NCBI RefSeq assembly: GCF_019649055.1
Contig: NW_026570285.1
Location: 62,001-126,000, forward strand
Origin: Paramacrobiotus metropolitanus
Taxonomy: Eukaryota > Tardigrada > Eutardigrada > Parachela > Macrobiotidae
Length of the DNA: 64,000 bases
Reading direction: 5' to 3'
Below are positions 1-12,360 of the stretch, piece by piece. The notes under the pieces were generated by a model, which searched no databases, was not told the DNA's origin, and was given only the letters and a program-made list of their open reading frames with translations. Both the position numbers and the translations under genes were made by a program. Position 1 is the stretch's first letter, and every line of letters begins with the position of its first letter.

Positions 1-2934
1 TGTATCAACGTACATATTCCACCCGGATTATGACGACGCGCTAGCCAACAACGATATCGCCATCGTCACAGTGGCGTCGCCGATCGACGTGGACCACAAG
101 CCGTGCGTCTGCGTTCTGTGTTTTAGCAGCCGACAGCCCAGTGTGGGCGAGACCTGTGCCATTACTGGATACGGTGCTAACGGTATGTGGTATGGTATCG
201 GAATTACTGGAAGAGTAAAGATCTTATTAAATTATATTTAACTGCAGAGCTTACTGAAGAGCTTGCGAGTACGCTTTTTCGGCCTTTCTAACCGTTTCTG
301 TTTAATAAATGGCCGTAAAATATTTTATGTCTCAATATGTGCAAGGCGAGCTTCGCTCAACAAACATGATCAAATGAAGAATTTGTCCCAATTAACATGG
401 GAAGGGACCGTGCACAATACACTCATTGCATTACCACGCATAATCTCCAAACTTAAACGCTGAAACAGAAAACAAGTAGAGCGACTCTCACCCGTCCTTA
501 AAAACAACTTCTTACCGATCTCCTTTAACGTTACAATGCCGGTCTCACACCAAGTGCCAAAAGTCTCACATGCAAAGGCGACAAAATTACAGCGATCAGT
601 AAGCGACTTGTATTTTCCAATCTTCTCCCGGCATGCCAGTTCGGCGGCAGCGCCAGCACACTTTTTATGTCTGCCGTAACTGAATCAACGTTTATTCGAC
701 ACCGCATTTGGTAGTATATAATTCTCTTACATATTTTAAATCGGTAGGTAATGAGGTGAAGCCACTACAATGGGCAAATCAAGAGATTATCAAACAAGCC
801 AATGACGATGTGACATGTCCGCGGTATTTAAAACCAAACGGAACACTGACCACAAACACAACGGAGTACATATGCACTCAAAGCCAGCCTGATGGATATC
901 CTGGCCCTCGAGATGCCGGTGCGTATTTATAGCAAAGCGGCCAAGGCCTGAACATTTTCCTTGAGGAATTGAATTTTACAACAAGCGCTTGGTATAATCA
1001 ACTAGTAAGATACATGTTGCAGGTGGAGCACTGGTTTGTCTGGATCCTTCCAGCAATACGTACTACCTCGCCGGGATTTTGGCTTTTCCCATTATGACGG
1101 CAGCCAGAACGTGAATGTCGCACTGTATCTGTCGTGGATTTTAGAGAATTCCGTTCCAGGAGATATCACTGTACCGGGCTTGGGCAGTCCGCCTCCGAAT
1201 GTGACAACATCCATGCCTTCCACAACTTCCATGCTTACTACCACTACGGCGCCAGTGACGACAACGATACCACAGGACATTTCCGAGGCCTGTGGAATCC
1301 CTCGCAACGGGGGCGTGGATCCGTTCGGCATCCTGGGTTTACGAGAGAAAGCAGCATCCGGCATGGAGCATCTCGGGCGGTTACGGGCGACACGCCGGCG
1401 CCGCACTCGCGATGCAGGGGTCGAGCTGGAAGAGCGTATCATTGGTGGGACTGATTCGTCGCCGACGGTCGTGTGCTGGCAGGCGTTCGTGGTGGTCAAT
1501 CAAGGAAACGGGACAGAGGTTACTTGCGGTGGCGTTATTCTGGGGTCGTGGACCATCTTGACAGCAGCGTCGTGCATGGTGTACCCAAATGGAACAGCCA
1601 ATCGTGATCCATCAGTTTACACTGTTACCGTGGGCGCGTTGGACAACGATGCGCCGTTTAGCAACAGCAACGATTCGACTGGGTGTGCGCAAACGTTTTC
1701 CGTGCAAAAAGTCTTACCACATGAGGATTTCTATGCGGGAACATTCGATAACGATATCGGTAATTCGTAAATCAATCTCGGATGCTTGTGCAGTATTTTC
1801 TAAAAGTAGCTAAACTGCTAAATTTTTAAATAGTAAATTTGTAGATGTTGTTTATCCCGTACCACTCATTTTCTACGGCACTAAGAAAAGACTTATTACT
1901 GTTTAAATCGGGCACCGAGGGGAGCCATCGTAGTTATCCTTATGGAAGGTCATCAGTATTCTACGAACGTAAACCTCAACCAATCACTGCAGGAATTCTC
2001 ATTTTGAGCAACCCAATTGACCTGGCTCAAAAGGCATGTGCCTGCCCGATTTGCCTGATGGACCGCGTGCCAGGGCCTAATGACCGGTGCGTCTTGAGTG
2101 GTTACGGAGTGGAAGGCAATGACAACGACACCTGTAAGTTATGCAGCTGCACAACTGTAGCGGTAGATTCAGTACCTTTGCAATATTATATAGCAAACAG
2201 GTTTTGTAAGTGGTAGTGTTCGCTGATAATGCACGGTTACATTTATTGCGGCGGAGACGAGCGGTTGATGTGCAAGTTTCGAACTCAGATGTTCGGATGT
2301 AAATGCACCGCATTGAACGAAACCGTCAACTCAGAGACGAACATTGCTCTCAGACTACACAAAAGGGCTTGTTAGTGTTAACAATTTTGCAAAAATACAG
2401 TACAACCTTGGTGTTCCCCTAGCTCAACGGACGACAGTCCCGCTGAAATGGGTCGTACAGAAAATTATTCTGCAGTCCAACACGTGCCAATCAGTTTGCG
2501 ATAGGTTCAGCCAATGCACCAATCGCAGCAATTTCATGTACGTTGAGCTTTCGCGATTTTCGTTCATGTAATGATCCTTTGAATCAACGATAGATTTTAG
2601 TTGTAGCCAGGGTCTATGGGGACAGGATCAGTGTACGGGAGACAGTGGTGGCCCGCTGTTTTGTTACGACTCCACCCACAGCAACTACTACCTGGCGGGA
2701 GTGATTGCGTTCCCAACGAGCTTCTGCGGGGCCGGTCTCGGTGGGCAAAGTGTGCTGGTGGCGCGCTATCTGCAGTGGATTCTGGATCACACGGTTACGG
2801 GTGATGTTCAAGTACAGAAAGTGGATGTCTTCACAACAACCACCCCTTTTCAACACACTACAACGTACCCGCGCTACCCAACCACCCCGAAGTACGAATA
2901 TTATGGCTTAGGCAAACTGCATCTATGGCCCTAG
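1..2934 (+). CDS. Two-domain trypsin-like (S1) serine protease / protease homologue, 5' end outside window
   Basis: Exons 1-182, 748-918, 1023-1759, 1993-2133, 2354-2537 and 2607-2934 join with agreeing phases and GT/AG borders. Domain 1 keeps the catalytic Asp region (NNDIAIV, near 50-70), but its serine loop reads RDAGGAL instead of GDSGGPL across the 918/1023 junction, so the nucleophile is Ala. A Thr-rich linker (about 1200-1275) leads to CGIPRNGG and a basic stretch. Domain 2 then starts at RIIGG (about 1436), has LTAASC where LTAAHC is expected (His to Ser), keeps DNDIG, and has an intact GDSGGPLF (about 2643-2666). It ends in a short Thr/Pro/Tyr tail. Such proteins are secreted; loss of triad residues argues for a protease homologue with binding or regulatory function. 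The frame breaks once near 1080-1090 in a TTTTCCC run: a real lesion or an assembly error. A paralogue lies at 54064-56429. Confidence 0.8.
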
Positions 2935-3261
2935 TCATTGGGCGCGCGCCATGATTCAGCACTAAAATTACTGAATACAGTGGGAACAACCTGATTTTGC
3001 TAAGCGTGATGCGAAAAAGGCCACGTGAACTGTTATTATAACGAATCTCCGCAATGCGAACGACCAGCCTACAGAGTAGTATTCTGATCGTTAGATTACC
3101 AGACTAGTATCGGTAATTCGGATTGACGTGGGCGGTACGCACGTGCCGGTATCATTTTTATCATTTTACTGTATTGGCCATGCAGTTTTTATTGTGCTCC
3201 GTGTTGACTGTTTTTTCTCCACTCACCATGGTCAGTCACAACAATGCACTAAATTGCATGC

Positions 3262-3267
3262 AATAAA
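3262..3267 (+). promoter_or_regulatory. Possible polyadenylation signal AATAAA
   Basis: AATAAA about 330 bases after the stop of the serine-protease gene, in an A-rich stretch. It is the first canonical signal seen on that strand; its use is inferred. Confidence 0.3.
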
Positions 3268-3492
3268 AAATAATAATTACAATGACTTTCATTTATCGAC
3301 AAAATTTTCTGCTTATACTTAAAGGAGCTGTTTTGCAAAAAAGAACGTAATCAAGCAATGACAGGAGGGAACAACCACCAATAATAATCAATGATAATTT
3401 AAAACAGTTTTCTAAAACTGGGGACAGGTGCATTCTGTCCGCTGCAAGCAAAAAATGTTTTGCGGATCATCGGCGCAGTCTTCTATAGAAAT

Positions 3493-6400
3493 TTAATCTG
3501 ATTTGGGAGTCCAGTGGGAATCTGGCCTGACAACGCAACAGAAATCCCGAATCCCTCGTTGTTGGATAAATCTGCCAGAGTTGCTGTTACTCAAACGGTC
3601 TCCTTTCTCCGTAGCGCGGCACTTACGAAGGGGAAATGTGTTCAGGATACTCTGCTCCATTTCAAATAAGATCTTGTAGTATAGCGTTTTTCTGTATGGC
3701 CACGTGGCAATATCCTTTAGTAATCCGTTGAGTTTGGCCCACCAAGCGCCCGGACTGTCAGCTGATAACAACTTCCCATTTCTCCCATAGCAGCACTCCT
3801 GCCGGTAATCCTGGAATGGCCCCGAATCCAGCACACATAACGACGCTCCTATATTCTGCAAGCAGTCACCAGCGGGCCAAAAGATGTTATGGGTGTCCGA
3901 TTGGTTGTGACAGACGACTGAGGAATCCGGCCGAAATACTGTAAATCGCCGACGATTGAGCCAGGCATGCATATCGTTGGGCGGGCAACATGGAGCCGCG
4001 CTGCACACATCTGAGCCGGGCCTACAGATATAAGTATTAGGTAGTGTTTTCATCATAATGTCGACGAAACCACACTATAGCAGCAGCAAACTTACTGACT
4101 TTTCTTACAAATTCTCCGTGGTTTTCGTGCCAGTTAGGTTACTGACGAGACATCACAATGACCTTACAGTTAGCTTACCTTGCCAACTTCCGTTCCATCT
4201 GCAACCAACATGCACAAAAGTCAGCGGCCAGAGAACATTCGCCTGTCTCTTTGATCATGGATAGTCGATTACTGCAATGTACGTTGAAACTGCAATTGTT
4301 CGCAATATCCTTGGGGCTAATGTGAGATAAGGAGAGCGTTGACGAGCCGACAGGCATTCCCAGCACCTTTTCGGCATTTTCTTTGTATAAGGTGGATACC
4401 ACATCCGGTGCGTCAGGATGCGATCGTCGCAGTCTCTCAAAAATGCTGGCATCCACAAACGCTGACCAAATGGTTTGGAAGCTGAGACTATCATTGCTCG
4501 TAACCAGCAGGTCTCTTTCGGAAGCTCTTATCACGCGGAAACATCCCTTTAAAAGTATAGCCGAATCGTCCATTGTGCCGAAGTTTATTTCAGTCAGGTT
4601 GAATTGAATGTTGCCAGAATTCGGTGCAGATGGAGTTAATGGTAGGACCATTACACGAAGTTTGTTGTCACTACGAAAAGGATTTCTGATGAAATCCAAT
4701 TATAACGGTAGCGTGTCCTACTTTCTCGGCTGGACAATGGCCACTGGATCCCTGCCGGCGCGATGTGGACAATGGCTGCCTCACTGTTCCTCGAAAGGAG
4801 ATGGACAGCCGTTAATAACATCTTGATTGCTTCGTGTCCTAGTTTTGTTAATAGTAGGTTGTTATATAACGCCATCTGGCCAGACTTACACTAATCACTT
4901 TTGCTCTCATAACCTTCTCCCGCCCGCCGCTCCTCTTCTTTTCAGTAGGGGGCTCACTGCGTTGAGCTTTCTTTTGTTTTCGTTTTTGTGTTTGGTTTTC
5001 TTTTGCTGTTGTTGTTGGCTTAAAGCCGCACTGTTTTGTTGTATATCGGTCAGAGCTACTGTCTTGGTGTTCGCTACGCCCAAAAGGAAGTAAATCTTCT
5101 GAGCCGACAATACTCTGCGATGCACACTGGTACACACACTAAACACGCATTACCGTTATGACAGACATTTGCGTTAGTAACGCAAGCTCCGAGTAAAAAC
5201 CTAAGCGATAAACGGTATGCACGATGATTACTTAACTGAACCCTATTTCTTCTTTATTTGTTTTCCACAAACTTTACTGGAGTATATGTGGGAATAGTAC
5301 CGCTTTGTTGGTGAATCGTAGCTCGACAAAATAGCAACTGGTTTGGATGACAGTGTCTGTCGGCAATAATACGGACAGCCGACAGCGTCGCTAGGGACAA
5401 GCGCGCGTTTTTGTACAACTTACAAGGTCGAAGCATATCTCTCCCTTACCTCATGTACCATCCAACGAAATCGACTGCAATAGTAAGCGCTGCAACGGTT
5501 TCCTCATTGAAAAGATCTAGACCGTTGGGATACCACCATAGTTGTTCAGCCACATTGCTAGAATGCGATGCTGAGAGGTGACTGTTGTAGATCATCGGAG
5601 GACCAGAATAAAAATCTGCAGATGGTTCAGATCACGATTTATCTTCAGATTCCATTTTCATCATAATCCAAAAATTTGTTTCGCAACACCAAAAACACTG
5701 CTCTAGGTGATAACTAATAACTATCGTACCTCCAGTTGCAGTAGACAGCCAAATTTTGTAGGGGAACGTTAGACCGTTGTTGAGCGATATTTCCAGTTGG
5801 AAGGAAAAGTTAATGGTATAGATCAAAGGAGGTATGATACACTGAACAGCTCCCCGTTCTCGGCGTATTCCTTGTACCACTCTATCGGCAACTCTACAAC
5901 GTATCGACTCGCTAGGGTTGTTGATTGCGTCGAAATCGATTCCGTAAATTTTGAACTTCGAGCCGCCCAAATAGAATGGTTCTAAACCTAGGGAATATAA
6001 ACGCTTGTCTAGTCCGGAGGATAATTCGTAGAAAATATTCAGCTCTTTGCGCACGCAGTCCGCTGGGGTGCTTTCATTCACTGGTAGGGGATGGTTTGGT
6101 TCGTTGTTCGAAGCAGAATCTGCGCCAACGTAAACTTTAGGGTACTGTTACTGGTGCCAAGTTTAGCATACACCTGTACCCAGTCTGTGGTCAAGTACCG
6201 CAGCCTCCCATATTATAGGCACCTCGCTGTCGGTGCCACCAATGATAAATGACCGATGTCCTTGAACCGTGAATACAATTTGCATTGCAAAATGCTCCCC
6301 GGACTTAACGCCATCTGTCTTTGATTAAAACAGGTCGCACTGTTATTTTTTCAGCGAAGGACAAATTCATAGTAAGGGTTTTCTAGCTAAAGTTAACTTG

Positions 6401-7609
6401 GGGTACTGGATTCACTACATGCTGTAAAAATCGCATGGCAGCACTGGCAGATGCTGTAGCGTAATTATGTATCTGTAGTAAAATTAATCTACCATCACCT
6501 AGACAGATTAAATACTTCAGGCGTGGAACTGCCGCGCCGTCTTCTGTATCCAGAATAAGTCAAAATGAAGGCCCATTCCGGCTCGAACAGTTCGGACGCA
6601 TTATGGTTAACCCTGAAGTTCAAAAATGTTTTTAACGACAACAGTAACTTTTCGCAGCGATGGTAATCATTTTAGAAGGGTTACGCGCGGCGGCGGCGCC
6701 ACATTAAAGTGTGCCTGAAGCGAGTCCTTGTGTGACCTCGTGTACTGCTTCAGTAAAAACATACAAAAATGACACACAAAAAAACATTTAAAAACAAACA
6801 GTATAAAAATATGAAAACATATAAACATATAAAAACATATAAAAATAACAAATTACTTGAATAAATTTTGTTTCCCTAGCGATCATACATACTTATGTAC
6901 AAGTACACACAAATATTTTCGATTTCCTTAACATCCGGTATGTTTGTGCTACCAAAACGGGCAAATACCTCAGTGCGGCTTTGATGCGTTGGTAGATTGT
7001 TGAATTTTGCACGACAGGACCAATTTCACGGTAATTCACAGTGGCATGCGCTGGACGATAGTCTTGCTCCTCTGTACTGTCATTAGCAGGATCGCACCAT
7101 TGAAAATTGGCCCAAACCAGCTGCAGTTGATTAGGCAGATCCATCGACCCCGTGATCGGATTGTACCAAAGGGCACCGGAAAGCAGTATTTTTCCCGACT
7201 CAGGGAACGCGGTATACCAAAGCTAAAGGGAAGAATATACTTAACGCATAAGATTATTTAAGCATACGCACTATTGACGCTCCAGTGTTCTGTTTTCCCT
7301 TTTACATACTGAAGAATAATCAATTACCTGAATGAACGCTTGCAGTGCTTTAAAGTAAATGCAAAACAACAACTTTTTTCGGAACATTCCCCGTGCACCT
7401 ACTGTCAGGGCGTTAATCTGGCTTCCTCCAATGGCAATTCGCCTGGACAGCGGTATGTTGAAAATTCCATCGCTTCCGCTTGATTGTGATTGCACATTGT
7501 CGCCCACGGAAGGGCCAAAATCGCCGATAAAAGCAGTTTGCAAACAGCCCATCGGCACTGTTCTTAAAACGCACAATACTAGTGCTGTAAATGAAATTAA
7601 TGAATGCAT
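3493..7609 (-). CDS. Secreted NIDO / E-set / AMOP protein (Mesh/SUSD2-like)
   Basis: Exons, 5' to 3' on the minus strand: 7609-7328 (ATG at 7609, hydrophobic signal peptide, then DFGPSVGDN), 7222-6969, 6612-about 6516, about 6330-6174, 6119-5730, 5615-5451, 4685-4179 and 4021-3493. Most junctions agree in phase. The second to fourth exons read as a NIDO domain: LVWANFQW, VNYREIG, EPEWAFILTY, AMQIVFTV. The 6119-5730 exon has the E-set/IPT pattern IRCRVAD...GAVQCIIPPLIY...NNGLTFP. The next two have QLWWYPNG and a PNSG motif. The last two resemble AMOP: CACWL, QECCYGRNGKLLSADS, FCCVV. Mesh and SUSD2 proteins act at epithelial junctions or surfaces and normally continue with vWD, Sushi and a membrane segment. 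Here the frame stops right after AMOP, so the product looks short and secreted. The fourth exon's acceptor is uncertain. Confidence 0.75.
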
Positions 7610-7722
7610 CTTCGGCAAAACTGTGTAGCCTTCCCCAATCCACGGTTTGCTCCCACTCTTTTAAGTAAGAGAAGGTTTTTCTTTCCCTCTGTTGCCCTTG
7701 ACCCATGTGATATGTTTCGTCA

Positions 7723-7731
7723 ATTTATAAA
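7723..7731 (-). promoter_or_regulatory. TATA-like element upstream of the NIDO/AMOP gene
   Basis: TTTATAAA on the minus strand about 115 bases before the ATG at 7609. Position and sequence fit a core promoter; there is no other support. Confidence 0.3.
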
Positions 7732-7806
7732 AGCATTTACGGGCCCAATAAACTACTCTTGAAATATGAATAATGGAATAATACGAGTTATTAAAATTTC
7801 GTGATT

Positions 7807-8594
7807 TTATGGCTTCCATTCGACAAATTCACAGACGTTGTAAAACACACATTGTAAAACGAAGAGCGAATAAGACTTAGAATTGCGGGACTGTCGTAAA
7901 ACGAGCTTCAAAAGCCACAGAAATGCAAACACCGATGACTTCGATAGACCGCTAGTAGAGCGGCCCAAAGCACCGATTCCCGATAGTGAGCTATTGTAAA
8001 TGCATAGTTTACTAATGTTGTTTTCTGGCATAATAATGGAGGCAGCTGTTACGATGATCTGCTCTTTGATCAGGTGATAGTATAGTACATAATACGGTAT
8101 CTGAAGCATAAAATAATTTTATTGACCATCATGCAGAATATTTTCGGCAAAACTGCGGAATACCAATCACCGACTGCCAAGAGCAAGAGACCATTTTCAA
8201 AATATAGCAGAATCATGAATACGTAGCGGACAGTACCAGCAAGGGTAAGACTGACAACACCTGTATAATATTTTATGGCAAGTGTCAACCACAATTGTTG
8301 CTGCTTCCCAAGGAAGCAGAAAAATACAACAGGCGGCCAGCGCGGTTCATGTTTTTATTGCTGAGCAATCTCCGTTTTACGGGCGGTAAGAGTCCAGCCG
8401 GGTAAATGCTTTGTTTGATATTTATTACTGTTTATTGTGAACATCTCTGGACGACGAGAGGCCGTTATGGCAGTTTTCGGCGCCACAAAAGCACACATTT
8501 GTTTACTTAATTTTGGAAAAAAAAGTTGATAACCCGTAAGCAGTATTAATAGGAAGCTGCCGACCGTTGTCGCATTTTCACTGTTACAATTCAT
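7807..8594 (-). pseudogene. Possible multi-pass membrane protein exons (decayed?)
   Basis: From an ATG at 8594 the minus strand reads a hydrophobic segment (VGSFLLILLTGYQLFF). After a stop near 8355 it continues in another frame with QQQLWLTLAIKYYTGVV and RYVFMILLYFENGLLLL, and then a third open stretch down to 7807. The hydrophobic blocks suggest a multi-pass receptor or transporter, but no family is recognised. A diverged copy (QQQLWVAIFDLL) sits at 11280-11600 in the same position relative to a cysteine-rich gene. The frames do not join cleanly, so this may be a pseudogene or a gene with introns I could not place. Confidence 0.35.
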
Positions 8595-8641
8595 CCGAAC
8601 AGTTTGCGTTCGTAAACCTCAGGAAACATCGCAATACAAAA

Positions 8642-9316
8642 ATGTTTCACGGATTTGATATTGGCTGCACCATTCTTATAATCATCACAACAGCTGGCTT
8701 GACAGCCGGACGCATCGGTATTTTTCAGATAGAGGGTTGAACTACGAGTAGTAAAGTAAATTAATGTCAAACTCAGAAAACTTAAACGTATTTTTTATCC
8801 AATCGAAACTACGAGCATTAACGCATTACCTTGAAAAGACCCTGAGCATTTCAATCTGCCGTCGTTTTGCAAATACGTAGATACCTGTTAACCGATGTTG
8901 TTTCAGGTTGTCCGAATGGTCAGCCGGTATATAACTGTCTCCGTTCACCGTGTTCTGTCAGCTCCTGCCCGGCCTTTCCAGGTGCCGAATGTCGCGATGA
9001 TTACTGCGGCGGATGCAATGCCCGCTATTATGTTAACAACCGACAAGTCAATTGCGCCAGCTCCGGAGCCGTCTCCCGTAGGAAGCGAGAGGAGCACTGT
9101 CCGTTTGTGAAATGTCCGCCCCCGGACATCCCGTGTCCGCATTCGCCGTGCGCTAACCAACATTGTCCGGCGTATCCCAGCGCTCTCTGCTGCCACTTGC
9201 CGTGCGATCCCCCATGCTCCTTCTCCTGGTATGTGGGCAACCAGGATGTGACCGAAGATTGTTGGAACGTTGATCCGAATCCGCAACCGGAAGGGCCGCT
9301 CAATCCTATCACCTAG
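8642..9316 (+). CDS. Secreted two-module cysteine-rich precursor, paralogue 1
   Basis: Exons 8642-8717 and 8907-9316 join in phase 1 to give about 161 residues. Exon 1 is a signal peptide (MFHGFDIGCTILIIITTAG). Exon 2 holds module 1 (CPNGQPVYNC, SSCPAFPGAECRDDYCGGC, YYVNNRQV), a furin-type site RRKR, and module 2 (CPFVKCPPPDIPCP, HCPAYPSALCC, WYVGNQDVTEDC). The basic site predicts cleavage into two disulphide-rich peptides. Dense, regular cysteines show an extracellular product; the function is unknown. Gene structure, phase and domain order are shared with 11753-12360 and 13666-14259. Confidence 0.8.
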
Positions 9317-9480
9317 AAACGGAGTTATCATAAAAGCATGCTTCTGACCTAACTTTCCGGCTTATTATTTTGTAATGTTAAATTGCGCTCTTTTTGTTGC
9401 TGCTGTACAACAGTTGTACGGAAGCACTATTAGTGGTGCGAAACCTGAAAACGCCAAATTTTTCAGCGTTTTCCAGTTGA

Positions 9481-9930
9481 GTGCCATCGCATACAATGGG
9501 TAAATTTAATTTTCTGTATATACGAGAAATATCTGAATACATAGCGCAAGAATGCATTTTGGGTTGGCACGATGTTGTTCGCATAAAATCACAAATTATT
9601 GTATCAGTACTCTCCCGTACGTTTCGTCTACCGTTGACGTACGTGAGCCATAATGTTATGGCAGCTGAACCAACAGTCGAACACGTTCGCATCTTTTATG
9701 GTTTTATTCAGCGTATCATCTATTATGTGTTTTTTGCGGTTACGTTAGTTGTGCTCTTTTTGTGGTTGCTGAATTCGGTTCGGACAAACACTATAGACGG
9801 TTTGCACACTAACTGTTATCCGTGCATTGTAAACGAGTACCTTAAACCGAGTACAGATCTTACACAAGTAGAAAATATCACCATCGCAAATATAATGCGA
9901 TTACTCAGTTTCGTCTTAGAGTCGGGATAA
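9481..9930 (+). CDS. Unrecognised reading frame with one membrane segment
   Basis: An open frame of about 149 codons follows the first cysteine-rich gene and has one strongly hydrophobic stretch (IIYYVFFAVTLVVLFLWLL). There is no clear start context or homology, and the matching 3' flank at 12400-12590 does not preserve the frame. It may be chance or a lineage-specific gene. Confidence 0.25.
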   Translation: MPSHTMGKFNFLYIREISEYIAQECILGWHDVVRIKSQIIVSVLSRTFRLPLTYVSHNVMAAEPTVEHVRIFYGFIQRIIYYVFFAVTLVVLFLWLLNSVRTNTIDGLHTNCYPCIVNEYLKPSTDLTQVENITIANIMRLLSFVLESG

Positions 9931-11279
9931 TTTCCGCCGAAACGGCCACAGATGTCTCCGTCAAGAGGTAAACCAGGTTAATGATGGCTGCCGCATTCGT
10001 ATTTCGTAGATCGTCAACACAACTGCGACATTAGTGGGTTTTCCATTACCGGCGCGCAACAGCAATCAAGTTGTAATGATTGTGCACAGTCGGTTTGGTG
10101 TGTCCGCGCAGCTGATCCGGTCTTCCTGGTGACGATTCTCGGTAAGCGTGCATCGCGAAGGATACCCGATGACTGATTAGCAACGGCGAAAACTCCTAGC
10201 ATTCGGAGGTATCCGTCTGGCATACTTTCTTTGAATTTATGTATAATCATTTGACGCAATCCTTTGGTGAAAGTGGAATGACCCGCCATGTCGTCGGCAG
10301 AAATTCATTCACCTTCACTGTCAAACGTCATGAAGTCGAGCAGTCAAACTTTTCGCTAAACTGTCTTGGTTTTCCTGTTTTGCAAGCTAAAGGTCACAAT
10401 AAAATATGCGTTGCTTATTCTCCCGTCTCCTTACTAACATGTACGAAAAGTTCGTCTTACTGTTTTACTTTTATATCTAATTAACACCATGGCAGTGTCG
10501 AGGCAGCTCGATACCCAATACCGCTTTCTGCATGGAATCTTCTTCGTGATTGGTAAATTGTTTCCTTGTAGCTTGCACGTTGCATTAATCAAAAATTTCG
10601 ATGAAAAAGAACCGCATATCACCAGAGAGTAATAGTATGTCAGTGTAATTGAAGAGTATACACGATAGAAAAGTGCATGCTTGCATATTTGTTCGTGCAT
10701 GAGCTGGTTCCATACTTCGCGTTTTCTCCTATTCCGGTACTTTGAGTGTACGTTCAGATTTCGGTCACCGGTCAGTTATACAGCCGCACATGTGGCGCAC
10801 TGCATGAAAAGCTGGTGATCAAGTTTAAATTTTATTTTTGTCGGGATTTGTGCACATAAAGGACCGTTTTTTCTTGCGTTTACCCTGTTCAGAGTTTCCT
10901 TTATTCGTTTTATTTTTCATAAAAATTTTTCATTATTTGTGTTGCGCTTCGAATGTAATGAGAGAAGCCGTTATTGTGAAAACCAATCATTTCTGTGAAT
11001 TTTGTTTTGCCAGGCAAGTTTACTACCTGGTGACCGAAATATGAAATCGTATAATTAAAGCCGGAATATGAAAAAAGCGAAGTATCGTTTTTATGGTCTT
11101 CTGACATTAAATAATCTCAGCTTTTACGATGAACTTTACCGCTAGCTATACAGTTATACCGTATCTGAAGCTTAATAAGATGATTGCATTGTTGTTTATA
11201 ATTATGCCGATAAGCTGCGCCGCACTGTTTTACTGACTGCAATGAACTGAATTTTGAATGAAATTTTTAAACTAACCTA
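9931..11279. other. Intergenic, nothing convincing
   Basis: AT-rich DNA with only short frames on both strands; no domain, repeat or RNA gene recognised. Confidence 0.5.
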
Positions 11280-11610
11280 TCATTCATGCATTCCAGATAT
11301 GTAGCAGACGCTATCAGAAGGCAGAAACGTTTCAAGAAGATCGAAAATCGCCACCCACAGTTGTTGTTGCTCCAGCCTACTCAATAGAACAGAAACGAGA
11401 AACGACGGAAAGTACAACAGTCGGCAAGCGTTGTTTACTATGAGCCCATATGTATATTTATTGCTGAACAATCACACCTTTACAACCGGTAGGAATCGGG
11501 TCGACCAAAATGTTTTGTTTGGTGTTTAAAGTAAACATCCCTGACCGTAATGGCAGTTTCCCGTCGAAATCCAGCAGTAAAACATGCATTTATTAAATTG
11601 CGGAAATTGT
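11280..11610 (-). pseudogene. Remnant copy of the 7.8-8.6 kb membrane-protein frame
   Basis: Minus-strand reading gives SNKYTYGLIV, then SFLVSVLLSRLEQQQLWVAIF, matching the arrangement SNKY...QQQLWLTLAIKYY at 8290-8430. Nucleotide similarity continues upstream (8400-8530 against 11500-11610) but frames are broken. It is part of the same duplication as the neighbouring cysteine-rich gene. Confidence 0.35.
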
Positions 11611-11752
11611 TTATAGGCAGTAAAACGTATTTAAACGTAGTCATTGCCGCTTAGTTTCACCATTACCTTGGCGAATCATCCAGACAGTTTCTCTATAAAG
11701 CACTGACATTCTTGTACAACTCGTTCTTGTTGCTGCAGCGAATTTTTACAAA

Positions 11753-12360
11753 ATGTTCTACGTTTCTGAAATCCTACTCTCAGTTCTGGTTGTTATCGCA
11801 TCAGCCGATTCAACAACCCGGTTCGGTAAGTATCGTATCTCAGTTTTGTTTGATATGGCTCTGGCGTGTATCTGTATTTCGCTGTCTTGTAGCTAATTAA
11901 ACAATTATGCCGTCCAGTTGTCTCCGGTTTGCAAGTACTGACAAATATGATTAGTCCAGGTTGCCCCAACGGTGAGCCAATATACAACTGCTTTGCTGAA
12001 CCGTGTGCCGTCAGCTCCTGCCCGGCCTTTCCCGGCGCCGAATGTCGCGATGATTATTGCGGCGGTTGCAAGGCCCGCTACTACGTCAATAACCAAGAAG
12101 TGACCGCGAAATGCCGCCAGTCCCGCGCGAAGCGACAAGCGGGGTGTCCGTTTGCGTATAAATGCGCGCTACCGTACATTCCGTGTCCACAGATACCATG
12201 TGCGAACCAGCATTGTCCGGCGCATCCCAGCGCTGTCTGTTGTAACTACATGTGTGGTGGTACGTGTACCTTCTCCTGGTGGGTTGGCTACCAGGATGTC
12301 ACCGGGGACTGTTGGAATGTTAATCCGAATCCGCAGGGTCCGCTAAATCCCACCAGTTAG
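11753..12360 (+). CDS. Secreted two-module cysteine-rich precursor, paralogue 2
   Basis: Exons 11753-11825 and 11960-12360 join in phase 1 (about 157 residues). The signal peptide is MFYVSEILLSVLVVIASA. Module 1 has CPNGEPIYNC, SSCPAFPGAECRDDYCGGC and YYVNNQEV; then a furin-type site RAKR followed by QAGC; module 2 has CALPYIPCPQIPC, HCPAHPSAVCC and WWVGYQDVTGDC. It is nearly collinear with 8642-9316, and module 1 is almost identical in its core. The copy also carries 3'-flank similarity (CCTGAAAACGCCAAAT). An AATAAA lies near 12592. Confidence 0.8.
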
